From the NCBI GenBank assembly GCA_902778055.1, contig CACYWL010000008.1:43192-107191 (forward strand): 64,000 bases of DNA, given 5' to 3'. Shown piece after piece: positions 8,819 through 17,227 of the stretch. The notes beneath the pieces were generated by a model. That model had not been told where the DNA came from and made no database searches. It saw only the letters and a list, made by a program, of their open reading frames with translations. Within the stretch, counting starts at the first letter, position 1, and each line of letters starts with the position of its first letter. This DNA is from an uncultured Eubacteriales bacterium. GTDB taxonomy: Bacteria; Bacillota; Clostridia; Christensenellales; Aristaeellaceae. A program made the position numbers and the translations under genes.

Positions 8819-9694
8819 TTATCCCTTGACGGAGCCGCTGGCCAGTCCCGCGTAGACCTGCTTCTGGAAGATCAGGAACACGATCAGCGAGGGGATCAGG
8901 GTCAGCAGCACGCCGGCGCAGATAATGTTGTAGGAGCTCTTGAAGGGTCCGGAGAAGGAATACAGCGCCGTGGAAATCGTCCGCCAGGTGTTGGACTGCA
9001 GATACAGGTTGGCGTTGTAATACTCATTGTACACTCCGACGCCCTTCAGCACGGCCACGGTGATGATGGCCGGCTTGGTCAGCGGCAGCAGAATCTTGAA
9101 GAACACGCCGAAATAGGTGCATCCTTCCAGCACGGCACTCTCATCCAGCGCGCCGTCCAGGTTCTCGAAATACTGCAGGAAAATATAGATCGAAATGACA
9201 TCCGTGCCGCTCATGAGGATCATGTAGCCGACGATGGAGTTCAGGAATCCCAGCTGCCGCATGATGTCGTAGGTCGTGACCTGCATCGCGATGCCGGGAA
9301 TCAGCGTGGCGATCATGAACAGGTTCCGGATCAGGCCGTTTCCCGGAAAGCGGAAGCGGTTCAGCACATAGGCCAGCATGGAGCCCATCATGACGGAAAC
9401 CACCACGACCACCACGACCACCGAGGCCGAGGTCAGGAAGGCCCGCAGCATCTCTCCGTCCACCCAGACCTGACGGTAGTTTTCAAAGTTCAGCCAGTTC
9501 CGGGGAAGGTCCATGGCGTTGGAGGTAGCATATTCCTCCGCGGTCTTGAAGGAGGTGGTGAAGGAGGAGACAATGGGCAGCAGCGCAATGAAGCACGCCA
9601 GCAGCAGCGCCAGATACTCCAGGGTTTTGATGACCGTCCGCTGCACCCGGGCGGCGGTGTTGGTCGTGCGCACAGCCATGGTCGTATTGGACAT
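8819..9694 (-). CDS. ABC sugar transporter permease, MalG type
   Basis: A 291-residue inner-membrane permease with about six membrane helices. The ATPase-contact motif is visible as ESAVLEGCTYFGVFF. It should pair with the MalF-type permease encoded just upstream and import the sugar delivered by the binding protein at the start of the operon. No ATPase gene is present in the operon. A shared MsmK-type ATPase encoded elsewhere is usual for such CUT1 systems. GGGGGAG six bases before the ATG at 9694 decides the start. Mannooligosaccharide is the inferred substrate. Confidence 0.92.
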   Translation of the reverse strand: MSNTTMAVRTTNTAARVQRTVIKTLEYLALLLACFIALLPIVSSFTTSFKTAEEYATSNAMDLPRNWLNFENYRQVWVDGEMLRAFLTSASVVVVVVVVSVMMGSMLAYVLNRFRFPGNGLIRNLFMIATLIPGIAMQVTTYDIMRQLGFLNSIVGYMILMSGTDVISIYIFLQYFENLDGALDESAVLEGCTYFGVFFKILLPLTKPAIITVAVLKGVGVYNEYYNANLYLQSNTWRTISTALYSFSGPFKSSYNIICAGVLLTLIPSLIVFLIFQKQVYAGLASGSVKG

Positions 9695-9711
9695 ATTCCG
9701 CTCCCCCTTTC

Positions 9712-10674
9712 TCACCACAGCGCCTTGGCCTTGTTGGCCTTGGCGTTGAAGGTATTCTCCGAGTCCTTCATCACATAGCGGAAGAACAGCCGCTGCAGCA
9801 CCGTAAAGATCAGGATCAGCGCCATCAGCACCATGGCCATGGCGCAGGCCTGCCCGACCTTCTGGGACACATGGGCCATCTGGTGAATCTTGATGAAGAA
9901 GGTCGCCGTACCGTTGGCGCCCATGCTGCCGACCACGTAGGCCGGTTCAAAGGCGGAAAGGGATCCGGTGATCGAAAGGATCAGATTCAGCATGAACACG
10001 GTCTTGATGCCCGGCAGAATGATGGCCTTGAACTGCTGCCAGCGGTTCGCCCCGTCGATGGTGGCCGCCTCGTACAGGGTGGGATCGATGGAGGCGATGG
10101 CGCCGATGAACAGCACCATGTTCTGCCCGCAATACTTCCACACGCTGGTGAACACCAGGCTCCAGTTATTGACGCTCTGGTCCCGCAGCCAGTAGGGCAG
10201 GCTGTCCAGGCTGAACCCGATGGCCTGCAGAACGCTGTCCAACACAAACCCGCGGGTGTAGAAATACTTGAAGATGTATCCGATGGCAATGCCGTTCACC
10301 AGGAAGGGGAAGAACAGGATCGCCTTGTACACGCCGCCGCCCCGGATTCTTTCCAGGCTCAGGATGGAGGCAAAGAACAGCGCCAGCGCCAGCTGCACCA
10401 CCGCGCCGGCCATGTAGTAAAGGCTCAGCAGCATCGCGCCCACATACTCGGATTTGGAGAAGACGCGCAGATAGTTGTCCAGCCCGACGAAGCCCTTGTT
10501 CTTGGTGTAGCTCATGTTGTAGAAGCTGAACTGAATCATCTTCACAAAGGGCACATAGGTAAACAGTATCAGCAGGAACAGCGGAACCACGGCGAACGCC
10601 ACAATCACCGCCACCTTCTGCCAGTTGATCCGCTTCCTGCGCAGATCGGGTTGCACCGTACTGGTCATGCTCAT
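9712..10674 (-). CDS. ABC sugar transporter permease, MalF/UgpA type
   Basis: A CUT1-family permease of about 320 residues with six predicted helices and the coupling motif EAATIDGANRWQQF. It is the partner of the MalG-type permease 17 bases downstream. The start was placed at 10674, after a GGAAGG tract; the second ATG at 10668 is equally possible. Longer upstream reading is unlikely because it crosses a terminator-like hairpin. The role in mannooligosaccharide uptake is inferred from the adjoining phosphorylases. Confidence 0.92.
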   Translation of the reverse strand: MSMTSTVQPDLRRKRINWQKVAVIVAFAVVPLFLLILFTYVPFVKMIQFSFYNMSYTKNKGFVGLDNYLRVFSKSEYVGAMLLSLYYMAGAVVQLALALFFASILSLERIRGGGVYKAILFFPFLVNGIAIGYIFKYFYTRGFVLDSVLQAIGFSLDSLPYWLRDQSVNNWSLVFTSVWKYCGQNMVLFIGAIASIDPTLYEAATIDGANRWQQFKAIILPGIKTVFMLNLILSITGSLSAFEPAYVVGSMGANGTATFFIKIHQMAHVSQKVGQACAMAMVLMALILIFTVLQRLFFRYVMKDSENTFNAKANKAKALW

Positions 10675-10699
10675 CGCCTTCCTTCCCTGATGACTTTTG

Positions 10700-10742
10700 A
10701 AAAAAGCGGCGGAGCCAGGAGCATATTCCATGGCCCCGCCGC
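10700..10742 (-). terminator. Attenuator-like hairpin between binding-protein and permease genes
   Basis: Arms GCGGCGGAGCCA (10706-10717) and TGGCCCCGCCGC (10731-10742) pair with one small mismatch region, followed by a T run on the minus strand. It probably ends a share of transcripts, so the binding protein is made in excess over the permeases. Confidence 0.65.
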
Positions 10743-10772
10743 ATGGGGGTTTTCAGGACAGAGTCCCTTGAA

Positions 10773-12116
10773 TTACTTGACTTCGACCTTCAGGGTCTCC
10801 TGCGCGGAGGTCCAGGCTTCGTTCCAGTTCGCCATGATCTCGTCGTATTCCATGTCATGGTTGAACGCATGCTCAACGATCTCCTGCACCTTGGTGTTAC
10901 CGCCGGCATTGATGTTCAGCTCGGATTCGCTGTTCAGATCGCTCAGCAGGGTCGCTTCGCCTTCCAGCGCGTCCGCGTCCGCCAGCATGTCGATGCCGTC
11001 GAAAGCCGCATACAGATCCGGATACTCGCCGTTCTTGTCGATCGGAACGCCGCCCTCGCTGTAGGCGAAGCCGCTCTTCTCGGTCAGCCACTTCAGGTAG
11101 TACAGGGAAGCCAGCTTCTCCTCATCGGAGGCCTGCACGTTGACGCCGAAGCAGTAGTCGGGGCCGGCGGGAGCGTACTGCTTGCCGTTCACGGTGATCG
11201 GGAACGCCATGTAGCCCACATCTTCCGGATGCTCGCCGCCCTCGGCGTCCCGCATCTGGGTGAAGGCCCAGGAGCCCAGCACCATGGTGGCAATCTGGCC
11301 GTTGTTCAGCATCGGCTTGCAGCCTTCCCAGTCGGTGGTGGTGTAGTCTTCCTCGATCAGGCCTTCGGCCGCCGCGTCATACAGGATCTTGTAGACGGCA
11401 TAGGGGCCGGTCAGCGGATCTTCCTGAGCGGCGAAGGGATCCTTCGCATGGGGCAGAATCTGCTGCATGTAGGTGGGATCTCCGGTCGCGGCCACGCCGA
11501 TGTAGGCGTCCCAGGCACCCATGGTCCAACCCGCGGCGTAGTTGGTGTACAGTGGGATGGCGTCGGTCTTTTCCTTGACGGCCTTCAGGGCCGCGATGAA
11601 TTCTTCGGGGGTCTTGGGCAGCTCGGTGACGCCGGCTTCCGCGAAGATCCGCTTGTTGTACAGGATGCCGTTGGCATTGCCGGTGGAAGGAATGCCGTAG
11701 CTCTTGCCTTCATAGGTCCACTGGCTCATAAAGTTGTACAGCGCATCCAGCTTGTCGAAATCACCCAGCGGGATGAAGTACTTGCTCAGCTCATCCTTGT
11801 CCACCGTGGGGATGCCCATGATCGTCCAGTCATTGTTGCCGATCCGGAGCAGCGCGTTCTCCGCGAAGTCGGTGATCAGTTCGTATTCCACTTCGATGTT
11901 CGGATACAGCTCCTTGAATTCCTTCACGTAGCCGGCCAGCTTGCCGTCATCTCCGGCCAGGTCGGTCCGGTGATACACAAAGTGAATCTTTGCGGCCAGA
12001 TCGGTATTCTCGCCCAGCACGATCTGATCCAGGGTGGGCAGCTCATCCGCGGAAGCGAAGGAAGCCATGCCCAGCGCCAGGCACAGGGCCAGAACCAGAG
12101 CAAACAGTTTCTTCAT
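10773..12116 (-). CDS. Extracellular sugar-binding protein, ABC family 1
   Basis: The 447-residue binding protein leads the mannan operon and should capture the oligosaccharide outside the membrane. A Sec signal of about 23 residues ends in ASFASA before DELPT. There is no convincing lipobox cysteine, so it appears secreted and not lipid-anchored. The family-1 fold is supported by the GAWDAYIGVAATGD-like and ATMVLGSWAFTQM blocks. The start ATG follows AGGAGG. A consensus promoter with GTTAA operator repeats lies directly upstream. Specificity for mannooligosaccharides is inferred from context. Confidence 0.9.
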   Translation of the reverse strand: MKKLFALVLALCLALGMASFASADELPTLDQIVLGENTDLAAKIHFVYHRTDLAGDDGKLAGYVKEFKELYPNIEVEYELITDFAENALLRIGNNDWTIMGIPTVDKDELSKYFIPLGDFDKLDALYNFMSQWTYEGKSYGIPSTGNANGILYNKRIFAEAGVTELPKTPEEFIAALKAVKEKTDAIPLYTNYAAGWTMGAWDAYIGVAATGDPTYMQQILPHAKDPFAAQEDPLTGPYAVYKILYDAAAEGLIEEDYTTTDWEGCKPMLNNGQIATMVLGSWAFTQMRDAEGGEHPEDVGYMAFPITVNGKQYAPAGPDYCFGVNVQASDEEKLASLYYLKWLTEKSGFAYSEGGVPIDKNGEYPDLYAAFDGIDMLADADALEGEATLLSDLNSESELNINAGGNTKVQEIVEHAFNHDMEYDEIMANWNEAWTSAQETLKVEVK

Positions 12117-12142
12117 AGCAGGTTATCCTCCTTTTCAATTAA

Positions 12143-12176
12143 GTTAACAGTTTTGTTAATCTGTTAACCTTGTTAA
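12143..12176 (-). promoter_or_regulatory. LacI-type operator cluster of the mannan operon
   Basis: GTTAA half-sites start at 12143, 12155, 12163 and 12172. Positions 12155-12168 form GTTAA-N4-TTAAC, the same layout as a site in front of the epimerase-lacI operon. The cluster covers the predicted transcription start and the first transcribed bases, a typical place for repression. Confidence 0.65.
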
Positions 12177-12180
12177 GCGT

Positions 12181-12209
12181 ATTATAAATCTCATTCTTTG
12201 CGGTGTCAA
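12181..12209 (-). promoter_or_regulatory. Consensus promoter of the mannan transport operon
   Basis: A perfect -35 TTGACA (12204-12209) and a perfect -10 TATAAT (12181-12186) with a 17-base spacer on the minus strand. Confidence 0.85.
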
Positions 12210-12313
12210 GAGGATTCGCTTGTCAAATTTGGCAAAATTTCTTCCCTTCATCTCATCGGCTGCTTTTGATCGGTCCTTCCGTTTCCGCAGTCTGAAGGAA
12301 TTTAGCTTACATG

Positions 12314-13318
12314 TTAACCTTTGATCGGCCCCTCCGAGTCCCGGTAGACCGGCTGGCCGCCGATCACCGTGCGCCCGAAGGGCTTCGACAGCCCCGCGCA
12401 CCGGTCGAGCATCGTCCGGACCGCCACATCCACCATGGCGTACATGTCCACCCGGAAGGTGCTGATGCCCGGGCCCGCCGCGGTTTCCATCTCAAAATCG
12501 TCGTATCCGGTGATGCTGATATCCTCCGGCACCCGGAGGCCGCTCTCCGTCAGCTGGCGGATCAGCTGCCGCGCCACCACGTCGCAGTTGCACACGAAGG
12601 CGGTCGGCAGCTCCTCCGGCAGGGGCAGACGGTCCGCCAGGCGGTTCTCCGCGTCCCGGTCCATCACGATCCAGTCCTCCCGGATCGGCAGCTCGTGCAT
12701 CAGCATCGCCCGGCAGAACCCCAGGTACCGATCCATGATGGAGCTGGTGGCCCGGAAATTGCCGACGAATCCGATCCGCCTGTGCCCGTTCTTGATCAGA
12801 TGGGAGGTCAGCCGGTAGCAGCCGTAGGTATTGTCCCCCACCACCGCGTCGGCGCTGGCCTGCTCGTCGTAGAAATCCAGGAACACCGTCGGGATTCCCT
12901 GCCCGGCGATGAACCGGCAGTACTCCTTCTTCGGCTGGCCCAGCATGATCAGCCCGCCGACCCGGTGGCTGTCCAGAATCTTCGGAAGAGAAAGCCTTTC
13001 CTCCGCCTCCCGCTCCACCAGCTCCAGCAGGGCGAAGAGGCCGTTCTCCGTCAGCTTCTGCACCAGCCGCTTGTACATGTTGGCATAGAAGGTGTTCGCG
13101 CCGAAGAACGCCTCCGGCACGAGGATGCCGATGTCCGGCTTCTGCGTCAGAACCGTCTTTTCCGACCCGGGATAGGTGTATCCCATCTCCTGCGCCGTCT
13201 GAAGGATTTTTTCCCGCACGGCCTCGCTCATGCCGGACTTTCCGGCCATGGCCTTGGAGACCGTCACGGCGCTGACGCCGACCGCCTTCCCGATCTCCCT
13301 CATCGTGGGCTTCTTCAT
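12314..13318 (-). CDS. LacI family transcriptional regulator of the mannan locus
   Basis: A 334-residue repressor-type regulator. The N-terminal helix-turn-helix reads TMREIGKAVGVSAVTVSKAM, and the rest is a sugar-binding core with CNCDVVARQLI and ISITGYDDFE blocks. It begins two bases after the epimerase stop codon, so the two genes are co-transcribed and its own operon is probably autoregulated. ATG at 13318 was chosen over an upstream start because AGAGG lies before it and the DNA-binding domain normally starts here. Operator-like GTTAA palindromes at two nearby promoters are its likely targets. Its effector is unknown, perhaps a mannoside. Confidence 0.93.
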   Translation of the reverse strand: MKKPTMREIGKAVGVSAVTVSKAMAGKSGMSEAVREKILQTAQEMGYTYPGSEKTVLTQKPDIGILVPEAFFGANTFYANMYKRLVQKLTENGLFALLELVEREAEERLSLPKILDSHRVGGLIMLGQPKKEYCRFIAGQGIPTVFLDFYDEQASADAVVGDNTYGCYRLTSHLIKNGHRRIGFVGNFRATSSIMDRYLGFCRAMLMHELPIREDWIVMDRDAENRLADRLPLPEELPTAFVCNCDVVARQLIRQLTESGLRVPEDISITGYDDFEMETAAGPGISTFRVDMYAMVDVAVRTMLDRCAGLSKPFGRTVIGGQPVYRDSEGPIKG

Positions 13319-13320
13319 CT

Positions 13321-14481
13321 TCAGACCTCTTTCCGCTCCATCAGCCGCAGGCACATCCGCCCGTTGTGATAGGGGCATTTCCATTCCTCCACCATCGGCC
13401 GCTCCGTCAGGCTGCCGTCCTCATACACCGACCAGTACCACTCTCCGCCCGGCCGGGGATCCACGATCATCCGCTGAATGGTCTTCCACTGGGTCTCCAG
13501 ATCCTCCTTCCAGGAGGGATCCCCCGTCAGATGCCATCCGCAGTCCAGGCCCAGCATGGTTTCCGCCTGCACCCACCAGATGCGCAGCTCGTTGGTTTCG
13601 CCGGCCACCCACTCGTTTTTCAGCCCGTGGTCGGTAAAGGCCCGGCGGCGGACGCTTTCCAGCAGATCCAGGCACATGGCCCGGTAAGGCGCCCGCTCCT
13701 TCTCCGGCAGGAATTCCTGCACCGAATCCCAAAGCAGCCAGCCGCTTTCGATGTCGTGCCCGTAGCTCTGCATGTCCAGAAGCGGCCGGTAGTCATCGTC
13801 ATAGAAGACCTCCAGCCGGTGCTTTTCCGGATTGTACATGGTGTGCAGAAATCTTTCGAGCGCCTTCACGGAGGCCTGCCGGACATGCTCCTCCGGCTCC
13901 GCCCGGTGCAGCTCGGTATAGGCCTCCAGCACGTGGAGCAGCGTGTTCATGGTCCGGGTGGCCATCACGCCGTTCTCGCTGAGCTTCTCGTTGCTTTCGG
14001 GAGAGAAGTCCGCCCGGTAGGCTTCCCCGTATCCGTTGTATACCGTGCATTTTTCCTCGATCAGCCGGAACAGCTTCCGGGCCTTCTCCAGCGCCTCCCG
14101 CTTTCCCGTCAGCCGGTAATAGGCCGCCAGCCCGTAGATGGCGAAGGCCTGGCAGTAGGTATGCTTCGTCGTGTCCGCGGGTTTTCCGTCGAAGGTGACG
14201 CTCCAGTAAACCCCGCCGTGCTCCCGGTCCTCAAACAGGCCGAGCGCCTCGTAGGCCCAGTCCGCATAGGCCCGGTATTCCGGGCTGTTCAGCAGCCTCG
14301 CCGCGGTGGCAAAGGTCCACAGAATCCGGCTGTGCAGAATGCAGCCCTTGTCTGCCTCCTTCCGAACCCGCAGCTCCTTGTCCACATATCCGTAAAAGCC
14401 GCCGTGAGCCCCGTCCTTCAGCCCCTCCCAGAAGGGCAGGATTTTTCCCGTCAGATGCGCCTTCAGCTCCTGCTGCAGCAT
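13321..14481 (-). CDS. Cellobiose/mannobiose 2-epimerase (AGE family)
   Basis: A 386-residue (alpha/alpha)6-barrel epimerase of the N-acylglucosamine 2-epimerase family. The blocks HSRILWTF, GHDIESGWLL and CPYHNGR match the catalytic Arg and His regions of cellobiose 2-epimerases (EC 5.1.3.11). Such enzymes turn beta-1,4-mannobiose into mannosyl-glucose, the substrate of the GH130_1-type enzyme in this window, so the two form a known mannan pathway. AGGAGG six bases before the ATG supports the start. It is first in a two-gene operon with the LacI regulator. Confidence 0.92.
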   Translation of the reverse strand: MLQQELKAHLTGKILPFWEGLKDGAHGGFYGYVDKELRVRKEADKGCILHSRILWTFATAARLLNSPEYRAYADWAYEALGLFEDREHGGVYWSVTFDGKPADTTKHTYCQAFAIYGLAAYYRLTGKREALEKARKLFRLIEEKCTVYNGYGEAYRADFSPESNEKLSENGVMATRTMNTLLHVLEAYTELHRAEPEEHVRQASVKALERFLHTMYNPEKHRLEVFYDDDYRPLLDMQSYGHDIESGWLLWDSVQEFLPEKERAPYRAMCLDLLESVRRRAFTDHGLKNEWVAGETNELRIWWVQAETMLGLDCGWHLTGDPSWKEDLETQWKTIQRMIVDPRPGGEWYWSVYEDGSLTERPMVEEWKCPYHNGRMCLRLMERKEV

Positions 14482-14513
14482 GATGTGCCTCCTTCACGCG
14501 CTTAACCCCGCAG

Positions 14514-14527
14514 GTTAACGTGTTAAC
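14514..14527 (-). promoter_or_regulatory. Palindromic operator before the epimerase-lacI operon
   Basis: GTTAACGTGTTAAC is a near-perfect palindrome of the form GTTAA-N4-TTAAC. It lies between the -10 box and the start codon of the epimerase gene. The same half-sites recur at the mannan operon promoter. Confidence 0.65.
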
Positions 14528-14539
14528 TTTGTTAGCTTC

Positions 14540-14568
14540 ATTGTAACCTTTCTCTGAACCCCTGTCAA
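14540..14568 (-). promoter_or_regulatory. Promoter of the epimerase-lacI operon
   Basis: On the minus strand a -35 TTGACA (14563-14568) and a -10 TACAAT (14540-14545) have a 17-base spacer. Confidence 0.75.
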
Positions 14569-14618
14569 CCGTTTTCTCCGAATGAAAATGCCGGGCGGGT
14601 TTTCTCTGAAGAAACCTC

Positions 14619-14648
14619 TCGACAGCGGAAAGGGCCCTGTGGTATCAT
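14619..14648 (+). promoter_or_regulatory. Probable promoter of the beta-mannosidase gene
   Basis: A -35-like TCGACA (14619-14624) and a -10 TATCAT (14643-14648) have an 18-base spacer on the plus strand. No GTTAA operator overlaps it, so its control may differ from the divergent operon. Confidence 0.45.
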
Positions 14649-14683
14649 GGGCCAAATCCGCGAAGGCAAGGAGGGCTCCTCTC

Positions 14684-17110
14684 TTGATCATGCAGCTGAA
14701 TGACCGCTGGACCCTGGTGCGGGAGAATGCGAATCTCCCCTGTCAGGTTCCCTTCTCCGTCTATGATACCCTGGTGAAGGCCGGTGAAATCCCCGATCCC
14801 TACGACCGGGAAAACGAGTGGATTTCCACCCCGGTTTCGGATCGGGATTACCTCTTCGAGAAGCGCTTCACCCCGGATCCGGCCCTGGCGGCCGCGGACC
14901 GGGTGCTGCTCCGCTTCGACGGGGTGGATACCCTGGCGGAGATTTTTCTGAACGGGGAGCGCCTCGGCGCCTGCGACAACATGCACCGGGTCTGGACCTT
15001 TTCCGTCCGCCCGCTGCTGCGCTCCGGGGAAAACGTGCTGCGCGTGCTCTTCCATTCCCCCTCCCGCTTTGTCCGGGAGAAATATGCCGCCCGCCCGCTC
15101 TGGGGGGTGGATTCCACCATGCAGGGCTATCCCTATCTCCGGAAGGCCCACTGCATGTTCGGCTGGGACTGGGGTCCCGTGCTGCCGGACATGGGCCTGT
15201 GGAGGGACGTGTCCCTCCGGGGATATTCCTCCGGCCGGATTGAGGATGTTTACTATACCCAGCAGCACCGGGACGGCCGGGTTCTCCTCACCTGCCGGGC
15301 CTCCCTGGATCTCTGGGCCGGGGAGACCGAGGCGGTCTGGACGGTGACCTCTCCCGACGGCGAGGTCCGGACCTGTCCCCTGACGGACGGGGAGGCCCGG
15401 ATGGAGATTGAGCATCCCCGCCTCTGGTGGGTCCGGGGGCTGGGAGAGCAGCCGCTCTACGAGTGCCGGGTGGAGCTCCGGAAAGCCTGCCGGGTGCTGG
15501 ATGCGCAGACCCGCCGGATCGGCCTGCGGACCCTGACCGTTTCCCGGGAGAAGGACGAATGGGGCGAGGAATTCTGTTTTGTCAACAACGGGGTGAAGGT
15601 CTTCGCCATGGGCGCCAACTACATCCCCGAGGATCAGATCTATCCCCGGCGCACCCGGGAGCGGACGGAAAGGCTGCTCCGGGACTGCGTGGACGCCAAT
15701 TACAATTTCATCCGGGTCTGGGGCGGCGGCTCCTATCCGGAGGACTGCTTCTATGATTTCTGCGACACCCATGGGCTGATCGTCTGGCAGGACTTCATGT
15801 TTGCCTGCTCCGCCTACCTGCTGACGCCGGAATTCGAGGCCACCGTCCGGGAGGAAATCCGGGACAATGTCCTCCGGCTCCGGAATCATGCCTCCCTGGG
15901 GCTCTGGTGCGGCAACAACGAAATCGAATCGGCCTGGGAGGGCTGGGGGCTGCCGGAGGATCCTCAGGCGAAGGCGGATTATCTGAAGCTGTTCGAGGAT
16001 CTGATCCCTTCCCTGCTGCGGAAATACGATCCGGAAACCTTCTACTGGCCCTCCTCCCCCTCCTCGGGCGGCGGCTTCCGGAACTCCTCCTCGAACCTGG
16101 CCGGGGATATGCACTACTGGGCGGTCTGGCATAATTTCAAGCCCATCGAAGCCTTCCGGGAGTTCTATTACCGCTTCTGCTCGGAATACGGCTTCGAAAG
16201 CCTTCCGGACATGAAAACCGTCCGTTCCTTTGCCCGGGAGGAGGATCTGGATCTCTGCGGGCCGGTGATGGAGGCGCATCAGAAGTGCACCCAGGGCAAT
16301 GAGAAGGTCATGTACTATCTGGCCCAGATGGTCAATTATCCCTATACCTTCGAGCGGCTGGTCTACTGCTCCCAGCTGGTGCAGGCGGACTGCATCCGCT
16401 CCAATGTGGAGCACATGCGCCGCGCCCGCGGCCGCTGCATGGGCTCCGCCTACTGGCAGGTCAACGATTCCAACCCCGTCATCTCCTGGAGCAGCATCGA
16501 CTATTTCGGCCGCTGGAAGGGGCTGCACTATGCCGCCCGGAGGTTCTACGCGCCCCTGCTGCTTTCCTGCGACGATACGGATCCCCTGCGCCCCTCCCTG
16601 CATGTGACCAATGACACGCCCCAGGAGGAAAGCCTGCGGATCGTCTGCCGCCTGCGGAACCGGCAGGCCGAAATTCTGAAAACCTGGGAGGAGGAGGTCC
16701 GGATCCCGGCGCTCTGCTCCCGGAAGTGCCTGGAGCTGGATCTGCGGGGCCTGGCGGAAACCCGCGCGGAAAAGCGCACCCGGTATCTGGAATATGCCCT
16801 GGAGAAGGACGGCAAGGTCCTCAGCCGGGGCACCACCCTCTTCGTCCGGCCCAAGAGCTTTGATTTCCCTCCCTCGGACATCGCCTGCGGCGTGAAAGAG
16901 ACGGAATCGGATTTCGTCCTGACCCTCCGGGCCCGGGGCTTCGCCAAATCCGTCTGCCTCTCCCTGACGGAGGGGGACGGCGTTTTCAGCGACAACTGGT
17001 TTGATCTGCACGGCGGGGAACCCGTCACCGTCACGCTCCCGAAGGAGAGCGAGCTCGCCCGGCTGTCCGCCGCGGAGCTGGAGCGCCGGTTGAAGATCGT
17101 TTCCTACTGA
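14684..17110 (+). CDS. GH2 beta-mannosidase
   Basis: A cytoplasmic retaining beta-mannosidase of about 808 residues that removes non-reducing mannose from mannooligosaccharides (EC 3.2.1.25). An N-terminal jelly-roll domain, Ig-like domain and TIM barrel follow the usual order. The acid/base Glu is in WCGNNEIE and the nucleophile Glu in CSEYGFES. The start is uncertain: TTG at 14684 lies eight bases after AGGAGGG, while the ATG at 14690 lies fourteen bases after it. It is divergent from the epimerase-lacI operon and completes the mannan set, offering hydrolysis besides phosphorolysis. Confidence 0.92.
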   Translation: MIMQLNDRWTLVRENANLPCQVPFSVYDTLVKAGEIPDPYDRENEWISTPVSDRDYLFEKRFTPDPALAAADRVLLRFDGVDTLAEIFLNGERLGACDNMHRVWTFSVRPLLRSGENVLRVLFHSPSRFVREKYAARPLWGVDSTMQGYPYLRKAHCMFGWDWGPVLPDMGLWRDVSLRGYSSGRIEDVYYTQQHRDGRVLLTCRASLDLWAGETEAVWTVTSPDGEVRTCPLTDGEARMEIEHPRLWWVRGLGEQPLYECRVELRKACRVLDAQTRRIGLRTLTVSREKDEWGEEFCFVNNGVKVFAMGANYIPEDQIYPRRTRERTERLLRDCVDANYNFIRVWGGGSYPEDCFYDFCDTHGLIVWQDFMFACSAYLLTPEFEATVREEIRDNVLRLRNHASLGLWCGNNEIESAWEGWGLPEDPQAKADYLKLFEDLIPSLLRKYDPETFYWPSSPSSGGGFRNSSSNLAGDMHYWAVWHNFKPIEAFREFYYRFCSEYGFESLPDMKTVRSFAREEDLDLCGPVMEAHQKCTQGNEKVMYYLAQMVNYPYTFERLVYCSQLVQADCIRSNVEHMRRARGRCMGSAYWQVNDSNPVISWSSIDYFGRWKGLHYAARRFYAPLLLSCDDTDPLRPSLHVTNDTPQEESLRIVCRLRNRQAEILKTWEEEVRIPALCSRKCLELDLRGLAETRAEKRTRYLEYALEKDGKVLSRGTTLFVRPKSFDFPPSDIACGVKETESDFVLTLRARGFAKSVCLSLTEGDGVFSDNWFDLHGGEPVTVTLPKESELARLSAAELERRLKIVSY

Positions 17111-17134
17111 GGCGGCCTGCCTGAGGCAAAAGCA

Positions 17135-17163
17135 ATCCCCCGGAGCGCATGGCTCCGGGGGAT
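17135..17163. terminator. Bidirectional terminator between mannosidase and permease genes
   Basis: Arms ATCCCCCGGAGC (17135-17146) and GCTCCGGGGGAT (17152-17163) lie between convergent genes. T-rich flanks are short on both sides. Confidence 0.7.
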
Positions 17164-17227
17164 GTTTCTGTCTGAGGACCTCGCGGGCTTTTCCCGAGGC
17201 GGTTCGTTTTCTCCGGGGAAGCCGGTC

